Origin: Methanosarcinales archaeon
Lineage (GTDB): Archaea; Halobacteriota; Syntropharchaeia; Alkanophagales; Methanospirareceae
Direction: 5' to 3'
Assembly: GCA_025464325.1 (NCBI GenBank)
Contig: JAODGH010000030.1
Span: 1-32,672, forward strand
Length of the DNA stretch: 32,672 nucleotides
In this document: one piece after another, positions 16,801 through 24,375 of the stretch
Layout of the letters: the number at the start of each line of letters is the position of its first letter
Position numbering within the stretch: the first letter of the stretch is position 1
Program-made: the position numbers and the translations under genes
Notes under the pieces: model-generated
The model's input: only the letters and a program-made list of their open reading frames with translations
Database searches by the model: none
What the model was told of the DNA's origin: nothing

Positions 16801-16926
16801 ACGGTAGACCGTGAGAGCGCCGAATATTTACCACGGATGTACGCCGATAGCCGGTGGGTGGTGATCGATGACGTTTCGAAACTGCCGGACAAAATAACGC
16901 GAATTTACCGCCGCTTCACCACCTGA
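13804..16926 (+). CDS. NorD/CbbO-like VWA protein with helical repeats and an HEXXH motif
   Basis: A 1040-residue partner of the upstream AAA+ ATPase. Residues about 25-400 hold roughly nine helical repeats of 36-41 residues, each starting like SPALVDRVGYDGLERIA (copies near 110, 147, 183, 220, 257, 334 and 375). Residues 484-545 contain THEEAHLEYGSF, with HEEAH at 490-494, and a downstream AEDLMTILEDYRI, resembling a gluzincin zinc site. Residues 857-1040 are a VWA domain with the complete metal-ion site DMSGST (865-870), Thr937 and LLSDGKP (about 962-968). Typical NorD is near 600-650 residues, so this is much longer. Start is GTG 13804 or ATG 13807. It is probably cytoplasmic, as there is no signal or span. 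The client is unknown. Confidence 0.88.
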   Translation: MMRGVGNGRRKTRKVLKRYYPGDVPESLVEVLYPVVDRVGYDVLEHIVNVCTHLDGNSERTVLNLLRSCPGLIDKLLLNGDSDMVMQVYTLCGEVARYNEGTAIMLLEQSPALVDRVGYDGLERIARLSSRIADIDGFVAARLMSLSPALVDRVGYDGLERIAQLCTRVGRDRQFIAALLEMTPELLDKLGLDVLEKVAELCGRVVEYSNKTAIRLLGESPELISRNDYTLLEKVVNLCNRIAMRDGFVAARVLEMSPGIIDSMGYDGLKQLAELCGAINEDDNFIAVKVLDETRDIIAKLHSDKDLVSAVYNLCGRIAREYNWRTAVRLLEMSPSLTEQLLRYGDKAYVLKVYALAEAVGEDSWLTAVGLLEESPNIIGRGGYSGLEKVAHKAMEIARAEGSEKATSFVRGECSEYADFFDSITEGLELKRIRPVLVHYLNALLGYRIEIVGTEGTTGTDGARIFLPERIKEFEDEDKNFTLYKVLATHEEAHLEYGSFDFELMRIRDVVGEHEGDLNAFYSLFPEPALAEDLMTILEDYRINSRLKAEYPVLGMQISEMNAHLVARRPSLHELANDKQRVVELIAQQLIAGTTKERVPVAMERILERAISISSVLAAPGADVHETARVTTTLYSLIDEAYREPYRHADYFSPPLDQSEVEKNIGNFGRSARKIAEKLNAGMDDEDKGGNNSNTHSEESIRELLVALYKEKGIKPREVETQVDSLDVNMLKDYLSDLETIITDENALTAGRDTYLYPEWGIDIRDYRPDWVRVREETLEGESDSFYHETIRKYSGQIKVIRREFQQLRPEGRVKLRGQFDGDDIDLDAAVQYFIDKRLKLSLSERNYLRTENRSRDIAVAFLVDMSGSTSGTTIACEKEALILMSEALKELGDAFAIYGFSGYGRDNVVFYVIKDFEEAYEGVQHRISAIRSNRSTRIAPAIRHTASKLRSREERTKIIILLSDGKPLDRDYYGSYAIEDTRMALKEAQRYGIKSFCITVDRESAEYLPRMYADSRWVVIDDVSKLPDKITRIYRRFTT
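14131..14285 (+). repeat. Perfect 44-bp tandem copies within the VWA gene
   Basis: Bases 14131-14174 and 14242-14285 are identical over 44 positions and are spaced by 111 bp, exactly one 37-residue protein repeat. Both begin AGTCCAGCACTCGTGG. Neighbouring repeats are similar only at the protein level, so these two copies look like a recent duplication or gene conversion within the solenoid. Confidence 0.85.
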
Positions 16927-16948
16927 TAGATGGATAGATAGATAAATA
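16925..16948 (+). repeat. GATA-type tetranucleotide run after the VWA gene
   Basis: Right after the stop codon comes an imperfect run of GATA/GATG units (GATAGATGGATAGATAGATA). It is followed by GGCAGGG-CTAAAA-CCCGTCC and CTTTTT, a weak hairpin with a T-run that may end the upstream transcript. The TTTTTAAAA at about 16972-16980 could also serve as the alaS TATA element. Confidence 0.4.
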
Positions 16949-17022
16949 GGAGGCAGGGCTAAAACCCGTCCTTTTTAAAACGACAGAAGATGAATAGTTT
17001 AGAGAAGTGAGGCGATAAAGGA

Positions 17023-19755
17023 ATGAGCGAGGGATACGACATAGCATACTTTGCAGACGCCGGCTTTGTGCGGAAGGTGTGCAGTAAGTGTGGTTCCGGG
17101 TTCTGGACACGTGATTATGAGCGGGATACATGTGGTGACGCACCCTGCGACACTTACGCTTTTATTGGCGCACCTGTATTAAAGGAGCACAGTACAGAGG
17201 AGATAAGAGAACTGTTCCTCTCTTTCTTCGAATCTAAGAACCACACGAGACTGAAACGTTATCCTGTGGTAGCACGCTGGCGTGATGATATTTACCTCAA
17301 TATCGCATCTATTGCGAATTTCCAGCCGCTTATCACCTCCGGTAGTGTACCACCACCCGCGAACCCGTTAGTCATTTCTCAGCCGTGTATCAGGCTTGAG
17401 GATCTGGAATCGATAGGCAGGACCGGGCGGCATCTGACTATGTTCGAGATGATGGGGCACCATGCGTTCAACAAACGCGGTGGTGAAGAGATATACTGGA
17501 AGAACGAGACCGTGCAGTACTGTGACGAGTTCCTGAAACAACTGGGTGTACCGGAAGCTGGAGTGACGTATAAAGAAGCCCCATGGGTGGGCGGTGGTAA
17601 TGCGGGTCCGTGTCTGGAGGTGATAGTCGGGGGTCTGGAGCTTGCCACGCTGGTATTCATGGATCTCGAAGCCGTTTATCATGGAAAAGGTGAGATATCC
17701 ATTGATGGTCAGTGGTACAGGAAGATGGACACCTACATTGTTGATACGGGCTACGGGCTTGAGCGATTTACGTGGGCATCAAAAGGTACACCCACGGTTT
17801 ACGATGCCATCTTCCCGATAGTGATAGAAGAATTATTGAACTCTATCGGGCTGGAACATCCGATGCAGAGCTACAGTAACGAACTGATAGAGATCGCGAG
17901 GCTCTCGGGTGTAATGACACGCAGGGAGCTGGAGCGTAAGTTGCAGCCACAGTTACCCGAAGATTTCTTTGTTAAGGTCATGGCGCCTCTGGAGACCGTC
18001 TATGCGATTGCGGATCATACGCGGTGTCTGGCGTTCATGCTTGCCGATGGTGTGGTACCTTCGAATGCGAAAGAGGGTTACCTTGCGAGACTGGTCATAC
18101 GAAGGACGCTCAGAATGCTTAATTCGTTGCGGTGTGAGATACCAATCGAGGAACTCGTAGCGATGCATATAAAACTCTTACATGGTTCTTTTCCTGAGCT
18201 CAAGGATTCTACGGACCGTATAAATGAGATACTGGCACTGGAGCGGCAGAGGTACCAAGAGACGTTATCTAAGGGCGAGAGGATAGTAAAACAGATCCTG
18301 AAGAAACAGAAAGAGCTATCGGTTGATACTCTCATCAACCTGTATGATACGCACGGTCTACCGCCGGAATTCGTGAATGAGGTCGCATCCAGTATAGCAA
18401 ATATTGAGATTGAACTACCGGAAGATTTCTATTCCCGTGTTGCGAAGATGCACGGAGTGGAGGAGCCGAAGCAGGTGTCAGATCCTGAGCTTGCGAGGTT
18501 GAAGGAGCGAGTAAGAGCAATCCCAAAGACTGTACGGCTGTACTATGATGAGCCGGGTTCGAGGGATTTCGATGCCACTGTACTGGATACTTTTGATAAT
18601 TTCATCGTTCTGGACAGGACGCTATTCTATCCCGAAGGAGGAGGTCAGCCCGCAGATACCGGTGTAATCGACGGAGATTTGAATGTTGTGGCTGTCCGGG
18701 ATGTGGATGGCGTGATACTGCACGAGATAGAAGGAGATACGGGTAAAATCAGTAGAGGTATGCATGTACGTGGCAGTATAGATTACAGGCGTAGAATGGC
18801 GCATACAAGGCACCATTCTGCCACGCATATAGTTATATGGGCGGCGAGAAAGGTACTTGGCGGGCACATATGGCAGGCGGGTGCCCAGAAGGGTGAAACG
18901 AGGTCAAGGCTTGATATCACGCATTACAAACGCATAACCGACGACGAACGGAGAGAGATAGAGCTACTCGCTAATGAGATGGTCATGAGGAATGAGGATA
19001 TAAAGGCAGCGTTTGTGGAACGTAACGAAGCGGAGCGGAGATATGGTTTTCGAATATATCAGGGTGGTGTGCCACCGGGTAAGGAATTGCGTATCGTGCG
19101 AATAGGCAATGACGAAGATGTGCAGGCGTGTGCAGGTACTCACTGTACGAAGACGGGCGAGGTGGGTCCGATAAAGGTACTGCGTACCGAACGCATACAG
19201 GATGGTATAGAACGATTGTGGTACTCTGCGGGTGAAGCTGCGGTAAGGGCGATTCAGGCACGTGATGCACTGATAAAGGAAGCAGCAGCGGTGCTCAGAA
19301 TACCGGAGGAGAAGTTACCGGCATCTGTGGAACGGTTCTTTGAGGAATGGAAACAGCTGAGGAAAGAGAACGAGCGGTTACGGGCTGAGATAGCAGATCT
19401 GCGTGTGGAGCATTTGAAACTGCGTGCAGTGGATATACGGGGTATGAAGGTAATATCCGAGGTGGTTGCGGATGCGACGATGAAGGATCTGATGCGGATG
19501 GCGTCGCGGCTTTCGGATGATGGGTTTGTAGTATTACTTATTTCGGGTGCGAATGGCAGTGTTGTGTGTTCGGTACCTCCTTCTGCTGCAACCACTGTGA
19601 ATGCGGCTGACGTGGTCACACATGTGTGTTCAGTACTCGGCGGTAGAGGAGGCGGGACGGCGACGAGTGCTAAGGGTGGTGGTAGCAGGCTGGACAGGGT
19701 GGAAGAGGCAAAAGAGGCGGGATTGAAGGTGATCGCATCTCGTATGTCGTCGTAG
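17023..19755 (+). CDS. alaS: Alanyl-tRNA synthetase, archaeal type
   Basis: A 910-residue AlaRS that charges tRNA-Ala and deacylates mischarged products. An archaeal N-terminal Cys4 zinc-like finger (Cys20, Cys23, Cys37, Cys42) precedes the class II core, with GNAGPCLEVIVGGLELATLVF and DTGYGLERFTW. The editing domain has HHSATH and CAGTHC (conserved His/Cys zinc ligands). A coiled segment (EEWKQLRKENERLRAEIADL) leads into the C-terminal DHHA1 domain with GGRGGGTATSAKGGG. The ATG at 17023 has GAGG about ten bases upstream. Length matches archaeal AlaRS (about 900). Confidence 0.97.
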   Translation: MSEGYDIAYFADAGFVRKVCSKCGSGFWTRDYERDTCGDAPCDTYAFIGAPVLKEHSTEEIRELFLSFFESKNHTRLKRYPVVARWRDDIYLNIASIANFQPLITSGSVPPPANPLVISQPCIRLEDLESIGRTGRHLTMFEMMGHHAFNKRGGEEIYWKNETVQYCDEFLKQLGVPEAGVTYKEAPWVGGGNAGPCLEVIVGGLELATLVFMDLEAVYHGKGEISIDGQWYRKMDTYIVDTGYGLERFTWASKGTPTVYDAIFPIVIEELLNSIGLEHPMQSYSNELIEIARLSGVMTRRELERKLQPQLPEDFFVKVMAPLETVYAIADHTRCLAFMLADGVVPSNAKEGYLARLVIRRTLRMLNSLRCEIPIEELVAMHIKLLHGSFPELKDSTDRINEILALERQRYQETLSKGERIVKQILKKQKELSVDTLINLYDTHGLPPEFVNEVASSIANIEIELPEDFYSRVAKMHGVEEPKQVSDPELARLKERVRAIPKTVRLYYDEPGSRDFDATVLDTFDNFIVLDRTLFYPEGGGQPADTGVIDGDLNVVAVRDVDGVILHEIEGDTGKISRGMHVRGSIDYRRRMAHTRHHSATHIVIWAARKVLGGHIWQAGAQKGETRSRLDITHYKRITDDERREIELLANEMVMRNEDIKAAFVERNEAERRYGFRIYQGGVPPGKELRIVRIGNDEDVQACAGTHCTKTGEVGPIKVLRTERIQDGIERLWYSAGEAAVRAIQARDALIKEAAAVLRIPEEKLPASVERFFEEWKQLRKENERLRAEIADLRVEHLKLRAVDIRGMKVISEVVADATMKDLMRMASRLSDDGFVVLLISGANGSVVCSVPPSAATTVNAADVVTHVCSVLGGRGGGTATSAKGGGSRLDRVEEAKEAGLKVIASRMSS

Positions 19756-19838
19756 TTTCGCAGTAAAACAAACAGATACAGATGCGGTCGCTGTCTCAAT
19801 ATTATTTAACTTGATCCATGTCCCACACGTAGCCAGTC

Positions 19839-19887
19839 AGTTCCCGATCGTTAATCTTTCGGGAACTATGTTACTTCAATTTTTTTC
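19839..19887 (+). terminator. Hairpin with T-tract downstream of alaS
   Basis: AGTTCCCGA (19839-19847) and TCGGGAACT (19859-19867) form a perfect 9-bp stem with an 11-base loop. A run of seven T's follows about 12 bases later (near 19880-19887). This is a plausible end of the alaS transcript. Archaeal termination usually relies on the T-run alone, so the hairpin could instead stabilise the RNA 3' end. Confidence 0.5.
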
Positions 19888-19995
19888 ATAGTCTTTATAA
19901 TCTCTTATGCATCATTCTCAAATAATTTAATAAGGTAGCATGTGCTATGTATGTGTTATAAGTCATGAGTAGGATAACGTAAGGGGTGTTACGCA

Positions 19996-20160
19996 ATGGA
20001 TGAAATATTGCTGATAAAATTAGTGAAGGAACTGTTGCAGTTGCTGCCCGGTATCTCTGAAATCACGAATGAGGATGAAATAGCCGAAGGGGTTGAAGCG
20101 ATAAAACGCGAGTTGGGAGCATGGTTTATCGATGATTATCAGATTTACCAGGGCTCGTAG
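19996..20160 (+). CDS. Small acidic protein of 54 residues, unrecognised
   Basis: An ATG at 19996 is preceded by AAGGGGTG with seven bases of spacing, the clearest ribosome-binding site in this part. The product is acidic and mostly helical: an N-terminal leucine-rich helix (ILLIKLVKELLQLLPGI), an acidic middle (TNEDEIAEGVEAIKREL), and an aromatic end (GAWFIDDYQIYQGS). No family is recognised and no cysteines are present. It stands alone after the alaS terminator-like hairpin and is convergent with cdhA. The good start signal and neighbour-like codons make it likely to be real. Confidence 0.6.
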   Translation: MDEILLIKLVKELLQLLPGISEITNEDEIAEGVEAIKRELGAWFIDDYQIYQGS

Positions 20161-20300
20161 CTAATGAAAGTGGTAGAAGGTGTGGGTTGTACATCCCTCT
20201 ACTGCCAGTATCAAGCAAGCCAGAGGATACCAGTGACTTTATCAACCCCCGAATGGAACGGACTGCTCCTACCCGTCGCTACTTACTATCGGTTACCTTA

Positions 20301-22691
20301 TCACTTCTTCACCCTTATCAACCTTTTAAGGTTGGTGGGATTGAACGAAGGGTCATAACCTCTTATCGGTCCCTCCAGTATCTTCTTACTCTTCCAGTCT
20401 ATCTTCCAGCCGTGATCATCCTCCAGCTTCTTCAGTAATTCATTCTTCGTGGCTACTGGTAGATCCGTCGCCGTCCTCACGAATAGATGCCAGTCAGGTG
20501 GATATGCTTTGAGATACTTCAGACTCAGATCTATGTAGTGCGTGAGCTTTATGGACCGTCCACGGTCTGTATCAGACGGGCGGAAGCATAACTTCGCAAT
20601 CATCGGTAGTGCCTCTTCCACTGTCTCGCACGCCACGAGCAAATCCTGCGGCGCCGGTTCGACATATATCTCTTCACCGTTACTCGCATCTATTATACGC
20701 CAGTCATCTTTCAGGTCCGGTCGTCCAAGAAACGCACGCCTGTATTTCGTACCATGAGGTCCAACAACCGCAGGTACACCCAATCTGTTGAAACCGGTGG
20801 CGATAGAAGCCGCCTTCTGCGACATCGCCCCCCATGCTACCCCGCATGCACCCACTCTGCAGAGTATGTAATCGGCGATCTCCTCATAATTCCCACGTAA
20901 TGATCGTCGCGCGAATATACTCGCTATCTTTATCGCCGCATCGTGTATATGCGCATTTGAGACACAGGAGCCGATATTGAGCACGCCCCCGGCATCGAAC
21001 CTGCCATGATGCTGCTCATAGACGGTCTTACCTTCTTCGTCCTTCCATAACGCCGCATCTATCGCCATGCAGCCCGTAAGTGTAACGATATAGTTACGTT
21101 CCGCGAACTCCTTCACAATGAGCCACGCATCCTTCGTGCCGTTCGGGTAATTGCCACAGCCTATCGGTGCAATGACACCCGGTATCGTTCCCAGCACAAT
21201 CGGCGCTCCGACTTCTCTTATCTCACTGTCCCATATCGGACCCCTGCCTATTCGCATCCGCCCCTTCTCTTCCTTTAACTGCGGATACGCCGCTTTCGTT
21301 ATCACGTCCACGATCGGGATATGTCGCTTACAGACCTGTTCACACCTGCCACAGCCAACGCATTTATCAAATAGATCTGCAAGAGGCTTGATATTACCCG
21401 TAGTGGCGCTTTGATTCGCTTCCCCTATACGCAGTCCGTTGGGACACGCAAGCGTACAGTTGCCACAGAGTATACACGAATTCACATAATACTTGAACTC
21501 TTCATCGCTGAGTATCAGCTTCAGTTTCCGCCTCTTCTTATCCATCTGCAACGCAGTCTTAACCGCTACCTCGCCCACACGTTCGGGATCGAGTATCACA
21601 ACGCCCGGAACACGCTCGTTCACCAGGTCATCTACTATCCTGTCCGGTGCGTCATCTGTTCTATCCACGAGACCATGCAACGCCTTGTCGTTTGTCACTA
21701 TCAGCGGTGAATGCACCCGCTGACACTGCTCCAGTATGTCAGCCCTGATACATTGCTCATCAACTACCACGACATCTGCGATACCCGCACGTAACACACG
21801 CAGCTGCCTGCCCAATGCAGAAGCGACTTTTGCTTTCTTATACACACGCGTCGTATCAAGTGCGGTACAGCATATACCTGCGAGCTCTACAACATCGTCA
21901 AGCCCGCTATCTATAAGATAATCGCCAATCTCCGCAGCCGGCGGTACGTTATGACCTATAACAAGTATGACCGGCTTGTCAGTATCTATCGTGCCTATCC
22001 CGACATCTACCATCGGCACATCGGGTCCACCACCCTCATGGCTCGATGGCATGCCGTATGCAGCGATCTGTATGATATCCGCGGCTTCTTTACTCAGCGA
22101 GTCCAGCATACCCATGTGCAGCGCTTTCGACTCGAAGTCCAGGTACGAACCCTCCTGCCCCGTATGGAGCGCATCTGCCAGCTGCACTATCTGCTCCTCT
22201 ATATAATCGAATACGCGTTCGTAATCCGCAATTGTACGTGGTTTAATACCACATATCAGCCTTGTGAGTGGCGCTTCCACGTTCACCTCCGGTCCAAAAT
22301 CTATCGGCACATCGGGTCCAAACTTCCTTATCATATCATGAAGAAGATGTCTGCCATGTCCACAATGAGCGCTACAGCCGACAAGACATGCAAGAAGAAC
22401 GATCCTGCCGTGCTGTGCATCCATCCTTATACCGCATGCACCCTTCTTATTGCCCGAGAGATCGCATTTCCCATATGTACACAGGCAACACATGTCGCAG
22501 AAAGGTGCATAAAAAGGTTTATAACGTTTCAATAATTTGAAATCCCAGTCACGGAGCGTGATTATACCAGGCATTGGATGTGGTCCCAGCGGCTCCCAGT
22601 CCTCGCCTTCCTCCTCTACACTACCTATACGAATCTGTACATTTTCAAGCCCTACAATCGAGAATAACCCACCTTTCTTCAGCGAGTCCAT
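20301..22691 (-). CDS. cdhA: CO dehydrogenase/acetyl-CoA synthase alpha subunit CdhA
   Basis: This is the Ni-Fe-S CO-oxidising subunit of the archaeal CODH/ACS complex, which makes or splits acetyl-CoA with the corrinoid protein. An N-terminal cysteine cluster region (CDMCCLCTYGKCD, KGACGI, CLVGCSAHCGHGRH) supplies the D/B clusters. A mid-protein pair of 4Fe-4S motifs (CILCGNCTLACPNG and CVGCGRCEQVCKRHIP) is the hallmark of archaeal CdhA. Later Cys/His blocks (LTGCMAID, NIGSCVSNAH, CRVGACGVAWG) form the C-cluster. The ATG at 22691 is chosen because CTTAAATAC (22713-22721) lies 26 bp upstream, giving a leaderless start. A GTG at 22709 is also in frame. cdhB, C, D and E are not adjacent. Confidence 0.95.
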   Translation of the reverse strand: MDSLKKGGLFSIVGLENVQIRIGSVEEEGEDWEPLGPHPMPGIITLRDWDFKLLKRYKPFYAPFCDMCCLCTYGKCDLSGNKKGACGIRMDAQHGRIVLLACLVGCSAHCGHGRHLLHDMIRKFGPDVPIDFGPEVNVEAPLTRLICGIKPRTIADYERVFDYIEEQIVQLADALHTGQEGSYLDFESKALHMGMLDSLSKEAADIIQIAAYGMPSSHEGGGPDVPMVDVGIGTIDTDKPVILVIGHNVPPAAEIGDYLIDSGLDDVVELAGICCTALDTTRVYKKAKVASALGRQLRVLRAGIADVVVVDEQCIRADILEQCQRVHSPLIVTNDKALHGLVDRTDDAPDRIVDDLVNERVPGVVILDPERVGEVAVKTALQMDKKRRKLKLILSDEEFKYYVNSCILCGNCTLACPNGLRIGEANQSATTGNIKPLADLFDKCVGCGRCEQVCKRHIPIVDVITKAAYPQLKEEKGRMRIGRGPIWDSEIREVGAPIVLGTIPGVIAPIGCGNYPNGTKDAWLIVKEFAERNYIVTLTGCMAIDAALWKDEEGKTVYEQHHGRFDAGGVLNIGSCVSNAHIHDAAIKIASIFARRSLRGNYEEIADYILCRVGACGVAWGAMSQKAASIATGFNRLGVPAVVGPHGTKYRRAFLGRPDLKDDWRIIDASNGEEIYVEPAPQDLLVACETVEEALPMIAKLCFRPSDTDRGRSIKLTHYIDLSLKYLKAYPPDWHLFVRTATDLPVATKNELLKKLEDDHGWKIDWKSKKILEGPIRGYDPSFNPTNLKRLIRVKK

Positions 22692-22712
22692 ACTAATACT
22701 ACCCACCACCTG

Positions 22713-22721
22713 TATTTAAGC
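22713..22721 (-). promoter_or_regulatory. TATA-like element of cdhA
   Basis: On the minus strand AAGCTTAAATACAGG carries CTTAAATAC centred about 26 bases before the ATG at 22691. It lies just after the stop of the CoA-binding gene, so cdhA probably has its own promoter as well as possible read-through from the ahbC operon. Confidence 0.4.
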
Positions 22722-22726
22722 TTTGA

Positions 22727-23125
22727 TTATTCGCTCGTTGATCGCCTCTTCATCATCACGCATACATTATGCACCACCTTTATATTGTTATCCCTGCAGA
22801 ACTGTATTGCGCGTTCGGATTCCGAACCCGGTTGCATCCATACCCGCTCTATTCCCAGTTCTTTGCATTCCTTCACTATCTCCTCCGTCACTTTCGGCGG
22901 CACTACGGTATCCACTACATCCGGTCTCACTGGCAGTTCGCTCAGTGAATGATAGCATTTGTCACCCAGCACTTCATCTATGTGCGGATTCACGGCATAG
23001 ACCTTATAACCAGCCTCTTTCAGATCCCTGTATACCTGATGCCCGTATTTATCGGGGTTACGTGATACACCGACAACCGCAAAGACATTATCTTTCCTCA
23101 GGAAATCGCGTATCAGGTCTGTCAT
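22727..23125 (-). CDS. CoA-binding domain protein (YccU-like)
   Basis: A 132-residue Rossmann-type CoA-binding protein: VFAVVGVSRNPDKYGHQVYRDLKEAGYKVYAVNPH, then VDTVVPPKVTEEIVKECKELGIERVWMQPGSES. These are the conserved blocks of the single-domain CoA_binding_2 family. Its biochemical role is not established. The start overlaps the end of thrC by four bases (ATGA), which implies coupled translation. cdhA follows 35 bp downstream, and the pairing with a CoA-using enzyme may be meaningful. Confidence 0.88.
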   Translation of the reverse strand: MTDLIRDFLRKDNVFAVVGVSRNPDKYGHQVYRDLKEAGYKVYAVNPHIDEVLGDKCYHSLSELPVRPDVVDTVVPPKVTEEIVKECKELGIERVWMQPGSESERAIQFCRDNNIKVVHNVCVMMKRRSTSE

Positions 23126-24375
23126 GCATATATCACCTCTTCTCGCCTCTCCCCTGACCCGGTTTCATGCAAAATACTCCGCACTGATTCTATATCTGCT
23201 GGCACTTCGTATGGTGGTTCGCATATCGCTATTGCACGCTCAGGGTCTTTCAGAAGATGCCCTGTGGTGATACACACAACCCGCTCATCTGGTTCTATCA
23301 CGCCCATATTGCATAACTTTCGAAGCCCTGCGATGGATGCCGCACTCGCTGGTTCCACACCTATACCCTCAAGCCGCGCAAGTTGCAGTTGCGCATCTGT
23401 TATCTCGTCATCAGTAACCGATTCCGCAATACCGCCGGAATCATAAATAGCACGTAGCGCCTTCATCGCATTCACAGGGTTACCTATCCTTATTGCGGAT
23501 GCTATCGTCTCAGGATGTGGTTCTGGTATTATATCCTCTCTACCTTCCTTGAAAGCTTTTACCACCGGCTGTGCCCGCTCTGCCTGTATACCCGTCATCT
23601 TCGGCACGGTGTTCGTGATACCCAGTTTCTCCAGTTCGATAAAGCCTTTATAAATCGCGCTTATGTTGCCGGCATTACCCACGGGTAGTACGACGCGATC
23701 CGGGATTTCCCAGTTCAACTGTTCCGCGATCTCAAAAGCAATTGTCTTCTGCCCCTCCAGCCGATACGGATTCACGGAATTCAGCAGGTAGAGATGCTCT
23801 TCATCGCATAGCGTACGAACAACCCTGAGCGCATCATCAAAATTACCCATGAGGGAGAATACCTTCGCACCGTGCATCATCGCCTGTGCGACCTTACCCA
23901 TTGCCACTTTACCCGCGGGTAGCATTACATAGCATGGCAGTCCTGCCTTTGCTGCAAATATAGCGAGAGACGCGGAAGTGTTACCCGTAGACGCACATGC
24001 AACACCACGTACTCCCAGTTCCATCGCTTTTGTCACACCAACGGTCATACCCCGATCTTTAAACGAACCCGTGGGGTTCAATCCCTCGTGTTTCACCCAC
24101 AGATTCACCCCTATCGATTCACCCAGTCGATGGCATCGATAAAGGGGTGTGTCTCCCTCGTTTATCGTTATCGGTACGGTATTTTCAACATCAAATGGCA
24201 GTAGTGCTATATACTTCCACACACCCCTGCCCTTCGCTTTTACTATTCGCTCTGCCTCTATCCCGGAATAGTCGTACTTGATATCTAACAACCCGCTACA
24301 TCTATCGCAGGTATATATTATCTCATCTCCGGAGAAACGTTTTCCACACCTTATGCACTCAACTCTATATCCCAT
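23122..24375 (-). CDS. thrC: Threonine synthase
   Basis: A 417-residue PLP enzyme that converts O-phosphohomoserine to threonine. An N-terminal zinc-ribbon-like segment (MGYRVECIRCGKRFSGDEIIYTCDRCSG) precedes the fold type II core. The PLP lysine lies in HEGLNPTGSFKDRGMT, with ASTGNTSASLA as the phosphate/substrate loop and LPVGNAGNISAIYKG downstream. The ATG at 24375 begins the zinc ribbon; the in-frame extension upstream runs inside ahbC and looks unlike the family. It overlaps ahbC by 11 bp and the CoA-binding gene by 4 bp. Confidence 0.95.
   Translation of the reverse strand: MGYRVECIRCGKRFSGDEIIYTCDRCSGLLDIKYDYSGIEAERIVKAKGRGVWKYIALLPFDVENTVPITINEGDTPLYRCHRLGESIGVNLWVKHEGLNPTGSFKDRGMTVGVTKAMELGVRGVACASTGNTSASLAIFAAKAGLPCYVMLPAGKVAMGKVAQAMMHGAKVFSLMGNFDDALRVVRTLCDEEHLYLLNSVNPYRLEGQKTIAFEIAEQLNWEIPDRVVLPVGNAGNISAIYKGFIELEKLGITNTVPKMTGIQAERAQPVVKAFKEGREDIIPEPHPETIASAIRIGNPVNAMKALRAIYDSGGIAESVTDDEITDAQLQLARLEGIGVEPASAASIAGLRKLCNMGVIEPDERVVCITTGHLLKDPERAIAICEPPYEVPADIESVRSILHETGSGERREEVIYA

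Noticed and set aside
20164-20358. 64-codon plus-strand frame after the 54-residue gene
   Set aside because: It overlaps the end of cdhA by 58 bp, has no ribosome-binding site and its product looks like random translation.
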